Assembly (NCBI GenBank): GCA_002049455.2 | Contig: KV918774.1 | Span: 431,823 to 495,822 of the forward strand | DNA length: 64,000 bases | Direction: 5' to 3' | Origin: Porphyra umbilicalis | Taxonomy: Eukaryota; Rhodophyta; Bangiophyceae; Bangiales; Bangiaceae | Shown: in pieces, positions 10,613 through 21,470 of the stretch | How the letters are laid out: each line of letters opens with the position of its first letter | Position numbering within the stretch: position 1 is the stretch's first letter | Notes under the pieces: model-generated | Database searches by the model: none | Told to the model about the DNA's origin: nothing | The model's input: only the letters and a program-made list of their open reading frames with translations | Position numbers and translations under genes: made by a program

Positions 10613-12919
10613 GTGCTGTCGGACGGCGTAGAGAACTCTCGGGGCCGACGGACCCGCAAGCACCGCCGGCGGCTGCCACGGCGTAGCCGCAGCTCGGAGG
10701 TGCCCGTATACGTCGCGTTACGGGCGGCGTTGACAGAGTGGAGGACGCTCGGGGCGTACAACTGGGTCCTGGACACCATCGAGAGCGGAATCAAGATCGA
10801 TTGGGTGTCGCCGCCCGCACGGTTCCGCTCCAAGGAGTACCCTTTCCACGCCGACGACGCGGCCTTCCTCAAAGAGGAGCTCCAGCGGGGGCTCCGGCAG
10901 GGTTTCATCCAGGAGGTAACGGGCCCGGCCGATCTGGACGATCTCGTGTGCATCTCTTCGGCATTCGTGGTCCACACGGCGGTTAAGTCGCGGGTGGTCC
11001 TGGACTAAAAGCACGTCAACGAGTTCCAGGAGAATGCCGCGTGCAAGTACGAGACGCTCAAAGGCCTCTCCCAGGCCCTCCGCCCCAACGACGCCCTGCT
11101 GTTGTGGGATATCAAGGACGCGTATCACCACCTGCTGATACGCGCGGAGGACCGCAAGTACCTCGCGCTCCGCGCCAAATGCCGGATATACGTCCCGGTG
11201 ACGATGCCCTTTGGCCTCCGATCTGCGCCTCGCATCCGGACCAAGGTATGCCGGCCGGTCGTGTGGAGTCTGCGGGCGCTCGGCTTCCGTATCATGGCGT
11301 ACGCGGACGATTTCGGGGGGGCGCCGCCGGCGCCGGGCGACTAGCCCGCGACTCAATCCCAGGCGGTCGACGTGTGAAACTTGGTCAACAAGCTGCTGCT
11401 CAAGCTGGGGTTGCGCATGCATCCCTTCAAGGGCGTCAAGGACGGTCCCACGTCAATGCAGCTGTTGCGGCACTTGATAGATACGCGCGCCGGCCTTTTT
11501 CTCTTGACCCCCACCCGCACCAACAAGATCGTCCTGATCGCGTCCTAGCTTACCGGCTACGCGGCGGTGCACGACCGCTGGGTGAACTTCAAAGAGCTCC
11601 GCAGATTCTGCGGCACCGCGGTGTCGACGGTGCTGTTCGTGCCCTCGGCGCGCTACCACCTGCGCTGCCTTTTCACCGCTATGACGCTTCGCCACCCCCG
11701 CAGTGGCGACGCCCGCCTTGGCCACCAAGCCCAGAGCAATCTGCTCTGGTGGATGGACCTGGTGGCAACCAGCGCCGAAGATTTCCCTATCTGGCCGGGC
11801 TCGGCCACGGTCCAGATGGACACGGACGCGAGCGGCCTCGCACGGGGCGCGGCGCTCGGCGACATGATAGAGGCGCGGAGCTACCATGGCCGCCTCCGCA
11901 GCGGCCTGCACATCAACGTGCTGGAGCTCGGCGCGGTCACGCTCGCCCTGCGGTCGTTCCGCCACCTCATCCCGCGTGGCACGGTGTTGCGCCCGCGCAC
12001 CGACTCTATGGTTGCACTGGGCGAAATCCACGCCCAGTCTTCCCGGTCGTTGGTGCTATTGGACGATTACCGCGCGCTGCAAGAGCTCTGCCGGAAAATG
12101 GACGTTCAAATGCGGGCAGAGCACGTGTCGTCGGCGCTCAACGATTGGGCCGACCGCTTGTCGAGGGAACACGACTCCGCGGGTTGGACGTTGGCCACCG
12201 AGGCCGTCGATACCTTCAATCGGGAGTTTGGGCCCCACTCGGTCGACCTCTTCCCGTCAGAGCTCAACACCCGCTGCCGCAAGTTCTACTCGCGCCGCCC
12301 GTGCCCTAGCGCCGCGGGTGTCAACGCGCCGACCCAGTCCTGGGTCGGCGAGAACGCGTGGGCCAATCCACCCTTCCACCTCGTGGGGGCGGTCGTCGCC
12401 CGCATCCTCGCCGCCCGGGCCACGGTGACACTTATTGCGCCCGCGTGGCCCGCCCAGCTGCTGTGGCCGCTGGCCATGGCCGGCGCTGCATCGATGCGGC
12501 TGCTGCCGCCGGCGTGCGGGGTGTTCATCCACGGCTCCTCGTCCCAGCTGGCGCGGACACTGTCCTGGCGGATTGCGGTGTTCCGCTTCGCGCCAACCGC
12601 ACCCTCCGCAATGACGAGCAGCGCTAGCGGCTCCTCTTTTCTCGCCTGGTATCGCCGGTTGTCGACGACACGCACACCCAGCGGCAGCAGCCGCGCGGAT
12701 GCTGCGCGGCTACCGTCCCAATACACGCCTCTCCTACATGAGCAAGTGGCGCTTCTTTCTAGCCTTCTTTGCGGCACACGGGCGTGCCCCCCTCCCTGCC
12801 GCGCCTGCCGCTGTGGTCGGATACATCCTTTGGGAGCAGCGGCGGCGCGCTCTCTCCCCCCTGTCGTGGCAGAAGTACCTGTCTGCCGTCGCGCCCATCC
12901 ACTCCGTGGCCGGCCATGA
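10613..12919 (+). pseudogene. DIRS pol: reverse transcriptase, RNase H and NPPF methyltransferase-like domain
   Basis: One frame carries all domains. The RT palm motif is MAYADDFGG (Y-x-D-D) near 11293-11320, with DIKDAYHHLLI upstream. RNase H is at about 11815-12170: MDTDASGLARGAAL, INVLELGAVTLALRSF, then HVSSALNDWADRLSR. After that, FGPHSVDLFPSELNTRCRKF and WANPPFHLV (NPPF at about 12364-12375) mark the Dam-like N6-adenine methyltransferase-type domain typical of DIRS elements, ending near WRIAVFRF. In-frame stops occur at 11006 (TAA), 11342 (TAG), 11375 (TGA) and 11546 (TAG), so the protein cannot be made. Each stop is one C-to-T change from a sense codon. The 3' part overlaps the recombinase region in another frame. 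Confidence 0.8.
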
Positions 12920-13596
12920 TGACCCGACCAAGAACTTCCTCGTCCGTTTTTGCATTCACGGATGCCGGCAGTGACCTTGGGCTCTCCACCCCCGACGCCC
13001 ACCTCCGAGTGCAGTGTGCCGGGTTGTTGTTGGGCTACTTGCTGTTCAACCGCCCCGGCGCCGCCGCCTGCATGCGGTGGTGCGACGTCTCATTCTCGCC
13101 ACACGGCATGGAGCTGCAGATCGTTAACTTCAACCTCACCCTGCGGACGGGCCGCGAGCGGCCCGCCTCCACGGTGCCCATCGACGGTGACGCTACCCGC
13201 GTCGGCAAGCCGGTGGCTCTAGTGCGCCTGGTCTGGGACCAGCACCGGGCGGCCCCGCGGGCGCCCACCGCTCTGCTGATTGCCGACCCGGCGTTGCCAC
13301 CACCGGTGCGTCTCTTCCACCTGGCGGCGCGCACCACCAACGTCTGGCTTCGGCGCGTCCTCTCCATCCTCAAGTTGCGCGCTCCTTTTTGGGGCGTCTA
13401 CAAAGGCCACTCGGTGCGCAGCGATGCGACTGCCGAGGCATACGCTCTGGGGGTGCCGCTGCCAATGATCCCGGGGATGCTCGGGAATACGTCGCTGGAG
13501 ACAACCTTGCGCGCGTACGTCCGCACCCGCTGGCGTTTATCCCCGGCTTCCCGGAAAGTGCTGAGGCGTTTCTTCCCCAGCCCTCTCCGACTTTGA
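12699..13596 (+). pseudogene. DIRS tyrosine recombinase (frameshifted)
   Basis: The N-terminal core-binding part opens MLRGYRPNTRLSYMSKWRFF (12699-12960). The catalytic part runs in the next frame to 13596. Visible catalytic signs are ACMRWCDVSF (first Arg box), YKGHSVRSDATAEAYALG (H-x-x-R) and the distal SLETTLRAYVRTRW carrying the nucleophile Tyr. The two halves join through a one-base shift near 12950-12960. Such recombinases insert the circular cDNA of DIRS elements. The start overlaps the preceding pol frame, as is usual for the group. Confidence 0.78.
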
Positions 13597-13597
13597 T

Positions 13598-13631
13598 GGC
13601 ACTTCTCCTCCCTCGGCTCTTCCTAGTTATG
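13598..13631 (+). repeat. Direct repeat, left copy (DIRS 3' region)
   Basis: Begins GGCACTTCTCCTCCCTCGGC directly after the recombinase stop. It matches 14478-14511 at about 31 of 34 positions, 880 bp apart. It may be part of the split direct repeats of a Pat/DIRS element. Confidence 0.6.
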
Positions 13632-14477
13632 CTCTGAATGCTCGTTTTCATTATAACCGGCTACCTGGGTAATTTCAGCTCGGCGGCCGGTCGCGGGGGA
13701 GCTGCCGCCGGGCTGACCGGGCGGGGTGTGTCGGGGGGGGAACAGCCGCTCGCTCGGCCTGCTGCCACCGTGGCAGCCGCTCACCGGTCGTGGCCTTGCC
13801 GCGACTGTCGGGCGTGGTCACAACAGATGCATGGTCGGTGGCCGGTGGCACGCACGACGGTGGGAGACGACGCACGGGGGCGAGCAGCGCCGCCCACCAC
13901 GGGCTGGGTTGGGCAGACCCGCACGACCCTTCTCCCCACCCGCTCTGTCTCTCTGTCTCTCTCGCCGTCTCTTGTCATTCACACCGTCCACCCCCCCCCC
14001 CCCCCCCCCCCTTCTTGTGCCGCTGTGGCTGCCGACGCGCCCTGGGCGCCCCTCTGCCGTGGCTCCCGCTGCTGCGCGGTCTTTGGTGCCGTGTGCTCGG
14101 GGGGCGAGGCGGGGGGGCGGTGTTTTGCTGGCCGGGGGTCGACGCCCCGGCTAACTACATCAAGGGCGGGGGGCACGGCCACTGCCCAGCCGCCCAACGG
14201 CCGGCAATGTCCTTGTTCTTCTCGCGCCCGCCCTCCTTCCCGGCAACCATGTCCTGGTCGCCGCTGCGCGGCGCCGCGCTCTTTGCGTGCGGTCGCCGTG
14301 TTGTACGCCGAGGGCGTTTGAGCGCCCTTCTGTTCTTCTTCTCTGTAGTGCAACCTGCGCTTGGCTGCACCTGTTTGTTTGTTTGTTCCTTAAGTCTGCA
14401 GGGCCGTCGTCTTAGGCGGCCAACTAACCGCTCTGAGGGGTTAGTCTAGCTTGCTTCAGACTTAAATCACGTTTCTT
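13632..14477. other. Non-coding tail region of the DIRS element
   Basis: Lies between the two direct repeats. It holds a C21 run (13991-14011) and pyrimidine-rich stretches but no convincing gene. Confidence 0.4.
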
Positions 14478-14511
14478 GGCACTTCTCCTCCCTCGGCTCT
14501 CCCTGGTTACG
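14478..14511 (+). repeat. Direct repeat, right copy (DIRS 3' region)
   Basis: Begins GGCACTTCTCCTCCCTCGGC and continues CTCCCTGGTTACG; pairs with 13598-13631. Confidence 0.6.
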
Positions 14512-14943
14512 TCGCACGAAGCGCGACTGAGAACGGGCCTCGAATTGCTCGTAAACGCTCGTTGAAAATGGGCTCCTGCTCGCTGGGAGTGTTTGCTCGT
14601 ACCCCGTCCAAAAAATTGGTTGTGGCGTGCTGGCCACGAGATTAGGGCATGATTAAGAGCTTCATGAAGTCCGCTCAAGTTCTTACAAGTGTGACTTGAT
14701 ACACTAAATGGAAGCGGTGCTCAGTACCGGATCTTTGCGGAGTAGGTCAAGAAATACGTAGAAGGACACCATCGTGCAGCCCACAAGCAGAGGAAAGTTG
14801 CGCCCACTCCGAGGCGGTGGGTGGGAAGAGCGCAGACAATTTTCGCAGCCCGACACCGCTCTACCGGCGTTACCCGCTCTGGCCGCCGCCGCAGCTAACA
14901 CCCTCCGCGGCCTGCTGTTCCTTCGGGGGTAAGCAAGCACCCC

Positions 14944-15160
14944 TCTCTCGTACTGATACAGAAAATAGGACGTGGCCTCGCAAGCGAGGGTGCAGCCCTG
15001 GCTCTCTCCTTTCCTGCACTGCCCAAGACTCCCCCCCCTCGCAAGCCCCCGTCTCTCGTACCAATAGCAGAAGTAGGATGTGGCCTGGCAAGCGAGGGTG
15101 CAGCCCCGGCTCATTCCTTGCCCGCGCTGCCCTCCCTCGCTCCCCCCTCACCACGGCACC
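14944..15160 (+). repeat. Two-unit tandem repeat, period about 108 bp
   Basis: TCTCTCGTACTGATACAGAA (14944) and TCTCTCGTACCAATAGCAGA (15052) each lead into GTGGCCT(C/G)GCAAGCGAGGGTGCAGCCC. No coding role seen. Confidence 0.65.
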
Positions 15161-15547
15161 CAACGCCCAGTGCACAAATCTCAGCTATGCCCAGTGTTCA
15201 GCCATGCTCAGTACTCAGGCATGCCTTCACCCGCGGAGTTTTTCAACTAAAGTGGGAAGGACGAGATACAGGCCTGATGACGCTCAGCTCGGACAGATAC
15301 AACATGGCCACAGCAGTGGGCAACCGGCACAGAGTCGGCAGAGCGACGCGGATATCGTGCCGCAAGCTCCGCAACCCCCGGGGTGGGGGGCGTCGGAACC
15401 CGCTTTCTCCGCACGGGATGCGCAGTTCTTTGGCAACTGTCACAGAACTTGGTGGGAAGTGAGGTCAGAATACCGGGACCATTCCCTTTCTCCGTTCACG
15501 GAGGCTGGGTAATAAAAACCGTCAAGTCGCAGAAAGGGGGAGGACAC

Positions 15548-15922
15548 CCATGCTCGACTTAATACGCGCGCCTCGATAAGGGTGTCGTAATGCAGAGTGC
15601 AGAAATCGCAGCAACACCTCGTTCAAAGAACGAGAGAGCTCACACGCGCTTGTTAAGCACCTGCATACGTTTGTAGAAGGGCATTCCCGCTATGGCCCTG
15701 TACACCATAGGAGGCGCTTCCAGAGACGCTTCTGATGCATCCAAAAAGTCGGTGTAAAATGCTCGACGGCAATAGTTTGCAAGTGAAAACATGGTTTGCA
15801 CGAGAAAAACGCTCCACAGAGGCGTGTACGAGGGGTCGTGCAAGTTCTGAACGAGCAGTTTGAGCCAGAACCAGGCTCGTGGTGGATCCAGCAACGAGGT
15901 GCACGGCGCTGTGGCCGCCGCC
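15548..15922 (-). repeat. Dispersed repeat family X, copy 1 (uninterrupted)
   Basis: Read on the minus strand it runs from CACAGCGCCGTGCACCTCG through TTTTTGGATGCATCAGAAGC to about 15548. The same sequence recurs as two halves at 32348-32435 and 47767-48045, split by the pogo element. The TA at 15827-15828 corresponds to the pogo insertion site, so this copy shows the empty site. One reading frame (VHLVAGSTTS, ARPLVHASVERF, ILHRLFGCIR) is shared by both copies, but this may just reflect nucleotide similarity. Family identity unknown. Confidence 0.75.
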
Positions 15923-16503
15923 GCCACCGCCGCCCCTGCCCCCGCCGCGGTCGTCTCGGCCCCCCCCGCCCCTCGGGGGACCCCCCACCCCCCACCATCA
16001 GCGCGACCGCGCGCCACGACGCGCCACGGTCGGCCACGCCGCCGCGCCGCCCGCCGCGGCCGCGCCGCGCCGCCCGCCGCGGCCGCGCCGCGCCGCCGCG
16101 CGGCCGCGCCGCGCACGCACCGGCCGCGGCGCGGCGCGGGGCGGCGACGCGCCCGGCGCGGCGCGCCCCGCCACGGGTGGGCGGGGCGGCGCCGCACCAG
16201 TGCCGCCGCGCGCGCACGCGCGCGCGCCCGCCGCCGCCGCCTCAAACGGCCGGCGGCACCCGCCCCCCGACCGCCACGACCGGCGGGCGCCGCGCACGTT
16301 GGCGCCGCGACGCCGCCTCTGCCATCTGCCAGTGACGAGGAGGGCGCGCTGGTGGCCGCCGCGCCCACCCCATGGGCGCGGGGGGGGGGGGGGGGGGGGG
16401 GGGGGGGTACCCCATCTGCCCCCCCGCGCCCGCCACCGCGGGGCGCTCCACCGCGGCCGCGGCGCGACGCGAGGGGGCTCCCCGCCGTGGGGCGGCGGCG
16501 CCG

Positions 16504-16534
<31 letters not shown>

Positions 16535-18587
16535 CGTTGCCGCGGCCGCCGCACGCACCGCGCGCGGCCGCCGATTGCGGCCGCGCCCCGTGCGCGGCGC
16601 GCGCGGCCGCCGCCGCGCACGCCGCGGACGGTGCGCAGTGGGGTGGCGGCGGCGGCGGCGCCTCCCCCCCGGTCGTCCCCGTCACGGCGGCAAGGCGGCA
16701 ACGTCGACCGCGGCGCCGCCCGTGCCGGCGGGGGCGGCCGCCCCCGCGGGTGTCTGCCGGCACGGGTGGTGTGGGGCGGGGGGGGAGCGCGCCGACCGGG
16801 GGGTCGTGCCCCACGCCCACTGACTGACCGTGCCGCCGCCGCCGCCGCCGCCGCGGGCGCCGACGCTGGCGGCCCCGTCGCCACGCACCGGCGGCGCGCC
16901 GGCGCCGGCGCCCGCCGCGCGGCGCGGCGCCGACACCTCGACGGCGGCCCGCGCTGTGCGTGCGCGGCTTGCCGGCCGACACGGTTGCGCAGGCGTCCCA
17001 AAACCACGGTGGTGACACTTTGGGCCCTTTTTTGATCTGTGTCCCACAAGAGTTTGCAAATCCCAGTCTGGAGGTAATGATATAGCTCGCTTTTTTTCTT
17101 CCGTTCAGAGTTTGGATGCGACGTGATGTGCATCAGTTCACCAGGCCCCCTTACACTGATGGGAAGAGCTCCTCGAGAGGCGGAAAATACAAAGAGCTGG
17201 TGACGACCCTATGGAAAGGATGCGCCCAGCGCTTCACAAAGTGCAGAAGCCGCCGCCCACCAGTCGCTGCAGGGGCGCAGAGGCGGAGCAGATGCGCTAC
17301 ATCCTAGTTTTGACCATCTCCCCACAGTGAGGATTGTTCTCAGGCACCATGCACCATGTCGAGTTCTCCCTCCACAGGGCACAGCAGAAAACGTCCCCAT
17401 CTAACCAGAAGAACCAGTACTGACCTTCTGAGCCACATTATTGGCTGAGATCGGCTGTCAAGAGTTGATTGTCGAGGGAGATATTTCTGGATGTGAAGCC
17501 GTTTGGGTCCTCCCAGCAACAAGAAGCTCGTAAAACTATGCGGTGACTCGCAAGATTTTGCAGCCACCAAAACTCGCCGCGTGCCCCCTCCCCGCCAGCG
17601 CCTCGTCACGATGGCGTTCCGACGGCTGCGGCTGCCGCGGCGCCCTTCCCTTACCGCGCCCCCCCCCGCCGCCGCCGGCGCCCCCCCCGTGGGCGGTGAG
17701 TGTCTGCGGCAGCCGGCCCGCCGGCCATGCCCGTCGGCGCGTCGGCAGCGGCGGCGGCGGCCGCGCCCGCCGGCGCCTGTCAGCGGCGGGCGGCGGCGGG
17801 GAGGGGCGACGGCGCAGGGGGCGGGGGGGGAGGGGGGGGGGGGGGGGGGGGGAGGTCGCGACGGAGCGCCCCCCCACCCCCGCCACCGCTGCGCGCCACC
17901 GCCGACGCGGCGGTGCCGGCGGCGGCGGCGGCTGCTGGCGCCTGCCCCCCGCCCGCCCGTTGCGGCGCGACGCACCACCGGCGGGGGTGGGGTGGCGGCG
18001 CCGCGGACCGCGCGGCGGGGGCGGCGCGCCTGTCATCCCCCGCCGCGCCGCCGCCGCGGCGGTGCCGCCGCGGGCGCGGCGTGGGAGGGGGGGTGCGCCG
18101 CCGCCAAGCGGGTCCCCCGCCGGGCCCGCCGCGCGCGCCACGCCGCCGGCGGGGGCGGTGCAAGCGGGGTGGCCGCGGCTCCCGCCCCCCCCCCTCCCCC
18201 CACCGGCACACGCGCGGTGGGGTGCCCCGTTGCCGCCGCGCGCCCCCCGGGGCGCCCCGTCGGCAGCCGCGGGGGGCGCTTAAAATGGGGCCCGCGCGGG
18301 CGCCCGTCTTGGCCGACGGCGCCCGCCGGCAGTAGCGACGCGGCCCGCTCCCCCCCCCGTCGCCGCCGCCGCCGCCCGCCTCCCCCCCCGCCGCCGCCCG
18401 GTCGCACCGCCGACCGACTGCCCGCGGCAGGCCGTGGCCCGCCGTCTGGCGCCCCCCCCCCCCCCCCCCCACCGCGTGCGGTCCGCCCGCCCGCCCCGCA
18501 CGCGAGCGGCGGGGGTCGGGGTGGGGGTCGACTGCGCACGCCGCTGGTCCCCCGCGCGCCCCGTCGGCGCGGCGCGACCCGGGCGCC
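15923..18587. other. GC-rich low-complexity DNA with long G/C runs; no supported gene
   Basis: 15923-17000 and 17580-18587 are long GC-rich stretches open in most frames on both strands, so open frames there mean little. It contains G28 at 16380-16407 and G runs near 17823-17851. The more balanced segment 17000-17580 has no domain. Some of 18200-18587 is probably the 5' region of the Hint gene. Confidence 0.35.
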
Positions 18588-20606
18588 ATGGGCTTCCTAA
18601 GCGGCGTGGCGGCGGCGGCGGCGGCCGCCGCCACCGTCGGTGCCGCCGCCGTCGGCGCCTTTCCCCTGAGTGGCCCCACCGGCGGCGGCCGCGTCGCCGC
18701 CGTGCCAGACGCGGCGGTGCCCGCCACCGCCCGCGCGTTTGAGGGCTCCATGCTCCGCAACAGCCGCTACACCCGCTTCATCCGCCAAGGCAACTGCCCG
18801 ACGCGCGTCGCCATTGGGGCCGTCTCGAACGTGGCCCCCGGCGTGTTTACCGTCCCGCACGGGTCCATCACGTCGGACAGCACGTCGTGCACGTCGGCCT
18901 CGGCCATGACCGTCGTGCCATCCTCGTCGGGCGTAGCCGGGGACCTCGAGGCGCTCCTCGCCGCCGACGACATCCTCGACGCAACGTTCAAGGCGCTCAA
19001 CGCGGCGGGCGCGTCCTTCCTCGTCGGCTTTGAGAACCAGCAGCGGGTGTGTGGGCGTGGGAGGGCGGCGACGCAGCCGGCGCCGGCCGTGACGCTGTTT
19101 ATTAATGAGGACGCGGGGGTGGCCATCCCGTCGGTCGCGTTTTTGCGCCCGACGCCGGGAGGGTACATGGTCGTCTTTACGCCCTCGGCGGGGGAGCGCA
19201 TCCCGTGCACGTACGCGGCGGCGCGGGATGGGGTGGCGGCGGACACGGGGGTGGTCGACGACGAGGCGGGGGGGGGGGTGGACGAGGCCGTTGCGGCCGC
19301 GGGGGGGGCGGGGGGGGGGGGGCGGTCAGGGGGTGAGGATGACGACGACGCGGCAGACGCGACGGGCGAGCCGGCGGAGACGGGCGAGGGGGGGCCGGCG
19401 GCGGTGGCGGCGGTGGCGGTGCCGGCGGCGGTGCCGGTGGTGCCGGCGGTGCCGGCGGAGCCGGCGGTGCCGGTGGTGCCGGTGGTGCCGGTGAGGGTGG
19501 CGCCGCCGGTGGCGCGGGTGGCGGCGCAGGCGGCGGCGGCGCTGGGGGAGAGACGGACGACGATGACGATGACGATACGCCGACCGTTGCGGGTGCCGGC
19601 GGCGGCGCGGGCGGCGGCGGCGAGGGTGGCGGCGGCGCCGGTGGTGGCGGCGCGGGCAGCGGCGGTGCGGGTGGTGGCGGCGCCGGTGGCGGCGGCGCGG
19701 GCGCCGGCGGCGGCGGTGGCGGCGGTGGCAGCGCCGGCGCTGGTGGTGGCGGCGCCGGCGCTGGTGGTGGCGGCGCCGGCGCTGGTGGCGGTGGCGTCCC
19801 GCCCCCCCCCCCCCACCACCCCCGGCGGCGACCCCCACCGAGGCCGCTGGCGACGACGATGATGACACCATTGGCGCCGGCGACGATGACGACGATGACG
19901 ACTTGGGCGGGGCCGACGCGGAGGACGACTTCCCGACGCCCACCCCGACCGATGAGGACAACCCCGACACCAACGGCGACGGCTTTATCGACGCAGAAGA
20001 GTCGGCGGCCGCCGCCGAGGACGACAGCGTGTGCTTCCCCGCCGACGCGACGGTAGAGCTCGAGTCGGGGGCGGTTGTGGCCATGGCCGCCCTCGCCGTC
20101 GGCGACGTGGTGCGCGTCGCGCCCGGGTCGGGCGCCGCCGCCTTTTCCCCAGTCTACTTTTTCTCCCACAAGGACCCCCCGTCGGCGACCGCCGCCTACA
20201 CGTACGTGACGCTGACCACGGCGGCGGGGGCGGCGGTGACGCTCACCCCCGGCCATTACGTGTATGCCAACGGGGTGCGCGTCGCCGCGGGCGCCGTGCC
20301 CGTGGGGGCGACGCTGACGCTCGCCTCGGGCGCCCCGTCGCCCGTCACGGGCGTGACGGTGGCGGTGCGCCGGGGGGGCTTGTACAACCCCCACACGCTC
20401 GTGGGGGATGTGGTCGTCAACGGGGTGCTGTCGTCAACCTACACCACCGCCGTGCACCCGGTGGTGGCGGCGGGGCTCCTCGCGCCGCTGCGCGCCGCGT
20501 GGCGCGCGAGCCGCGTGGGGGGGGGGGGTGGCTCCACGGGCCAACCGCCCTGCGCCGCGTCGCCGTCGCGGCGCTCCCGTCGGGACCGGCGGTATGCTCA
20601 GCGTAG
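18588..20606 (+). CDS. Secreted Hedgehog-type Hint (autoprocessing) domain protein
   Basis: The ATG at 18588 opens a signal peptide (MGFLSGVAAAAAAAATVGAA). A globular region of ~200 residues follows (SRYTRFIRQGNCPTRVAIGA ... VTLFINEDAGVAIPSVAFL), then a Gly/Ala linker with Asp runs and NTNGDGFIDAEE-like acidic repeats. The C-terminal Hint domain runs from the nucleophile Cys at 20032 (DSVCFPADATVEL) through VYFFSHKD, the T-x-x-H motif in LTPGHYVYANG, and GLYNPHTLVGDVVVNG to STYTTAVHPV. Hint domains cleave themselves by an N-S acyl shift and may attach a lipid to the released N-terminal part. The frame changes at G7 (19388-19394) and C13 (19802-19814). A further change at the G run near 20517-20528 would end the protein at 20606; without it the frame continues to 20694. 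Confidence 0.78.
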
Positions 20607-21470
20607 CGGGGGGGGCGGGCGCGGGCGCGGTGTGGCACGTGTGGCATTTAACGGCGGTGGGGGAGGGGGGGCGGGCGGACGGTGTGGGGGGTGATGGCAA
20701 CCGGACAAGGGACAGCAAACCGTGAGCGCGGTCGGTGGTCGGTGCGCCCGTCGAGTGACGGGGGGGCGCAGGGGGGAACGCAGCGTCTGTACGACTTTCC
20801 TTTTTTTTTTTTTTTGCGGGCACACGCCGCCGCCCGCGTCACAGGGGGGGCACGGCACGCGCGGTGCGCGCGCCGCGGGCGCGGCCGACCGGCCGCCCCC
20901 CGGCGGTGCGCGTCGTCCCAGCGCGCCGGCGCCGGGCCCGACGGCAGCGCCGAGAGCGGCGGCCGCGGCGGCCGCGCGGGCGCGCCCGCGCCGCCGCCGC
21001 CGCGCCGGCGGGCGCCGGCGGGCGCGCCCGCGACGCGGCGACCGCACCGTGTCCGCGGCGGCGCGCCGGCGGGCGCCGCCCGCCGCCTCGACGACGGCCG
21101 GTGGCGCTGGCGGCGCGGCGGGGGGGGGCGGGTCGGGGGCGCCGCCGCCCGCGGCGGCGCGCCCGCCGCCGTCGGGCGCTCGCCCACCAATCCGTGTCGA
21201 TGTGTCTCTGTGGTTTTTTGAGCCCCACGCGGTTGCCCACCTGATTTCTCGCTGGCCACACGCCCAGACTGGCCCCCGTGCCCCACCCCCAGGTGCGCGC
21301 CAAAGGTGGCCCGCTGTGCACAGCGCCGCCACCGCGAGTCGGACGATCGCGCCGGGTGGGGGCGGGCGCCCCCGCACAGTGGGCTCAAACCCGTGTTCCT
21401 TCTGGCGCCAAATGTACGGGCCGAGCAGGGTGGAATCAACCAGTTCAGCCACATTTTTGGTTCACGAAGC
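20607..21470. other. Spacer after the Hint gene, no gene seen
   Basis: Contains a T13 run near 20802-20814 and GC-rich low-complexity sequence (20820-21180). Open frames on both strands lack domains. Confidence 0.35.

Larger units (their letters stand above)
9301..14511 (+). mobile_element. DIRS-type tyrosine-recombinase retrotransposon, decayed; boundaries approximate
   Basis: Order on the plus strand: gag-like Gly/Pro/Gln repeats (9301-10409), RT, RNase H and an NPPF domain in one frame (10613-12919), then an overlapping tyrosine recombinase (12699-13596). This order is the hallmark of DIRS elements, which integrate through the recombinase and carry no integrase or LTRs. A 34-bp direct repeat at 13598-13631 and 14478-14511 may be part of the split terminal repeats. 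I could not find the left end. The coding region has four premature stops and a frameshift, so this copy is dead. Confidence 0.7.

Noticed and set aside
8653-10977. Long minus-strand open frame of 774 codons
   Set aside because: It lies opposite the DIRS gag-like repeats and RT start, has Arg/Ala-rich random composition and no domain. GC-rich DNA gives such shadow frames.
15640-17133. Minus-strand open frame of 497 codons
   Set aside because: Apart from the repeat X part at its end it is compositionally biased Arg/Ala sequence, and all frames in this GC-rich stretch are open.
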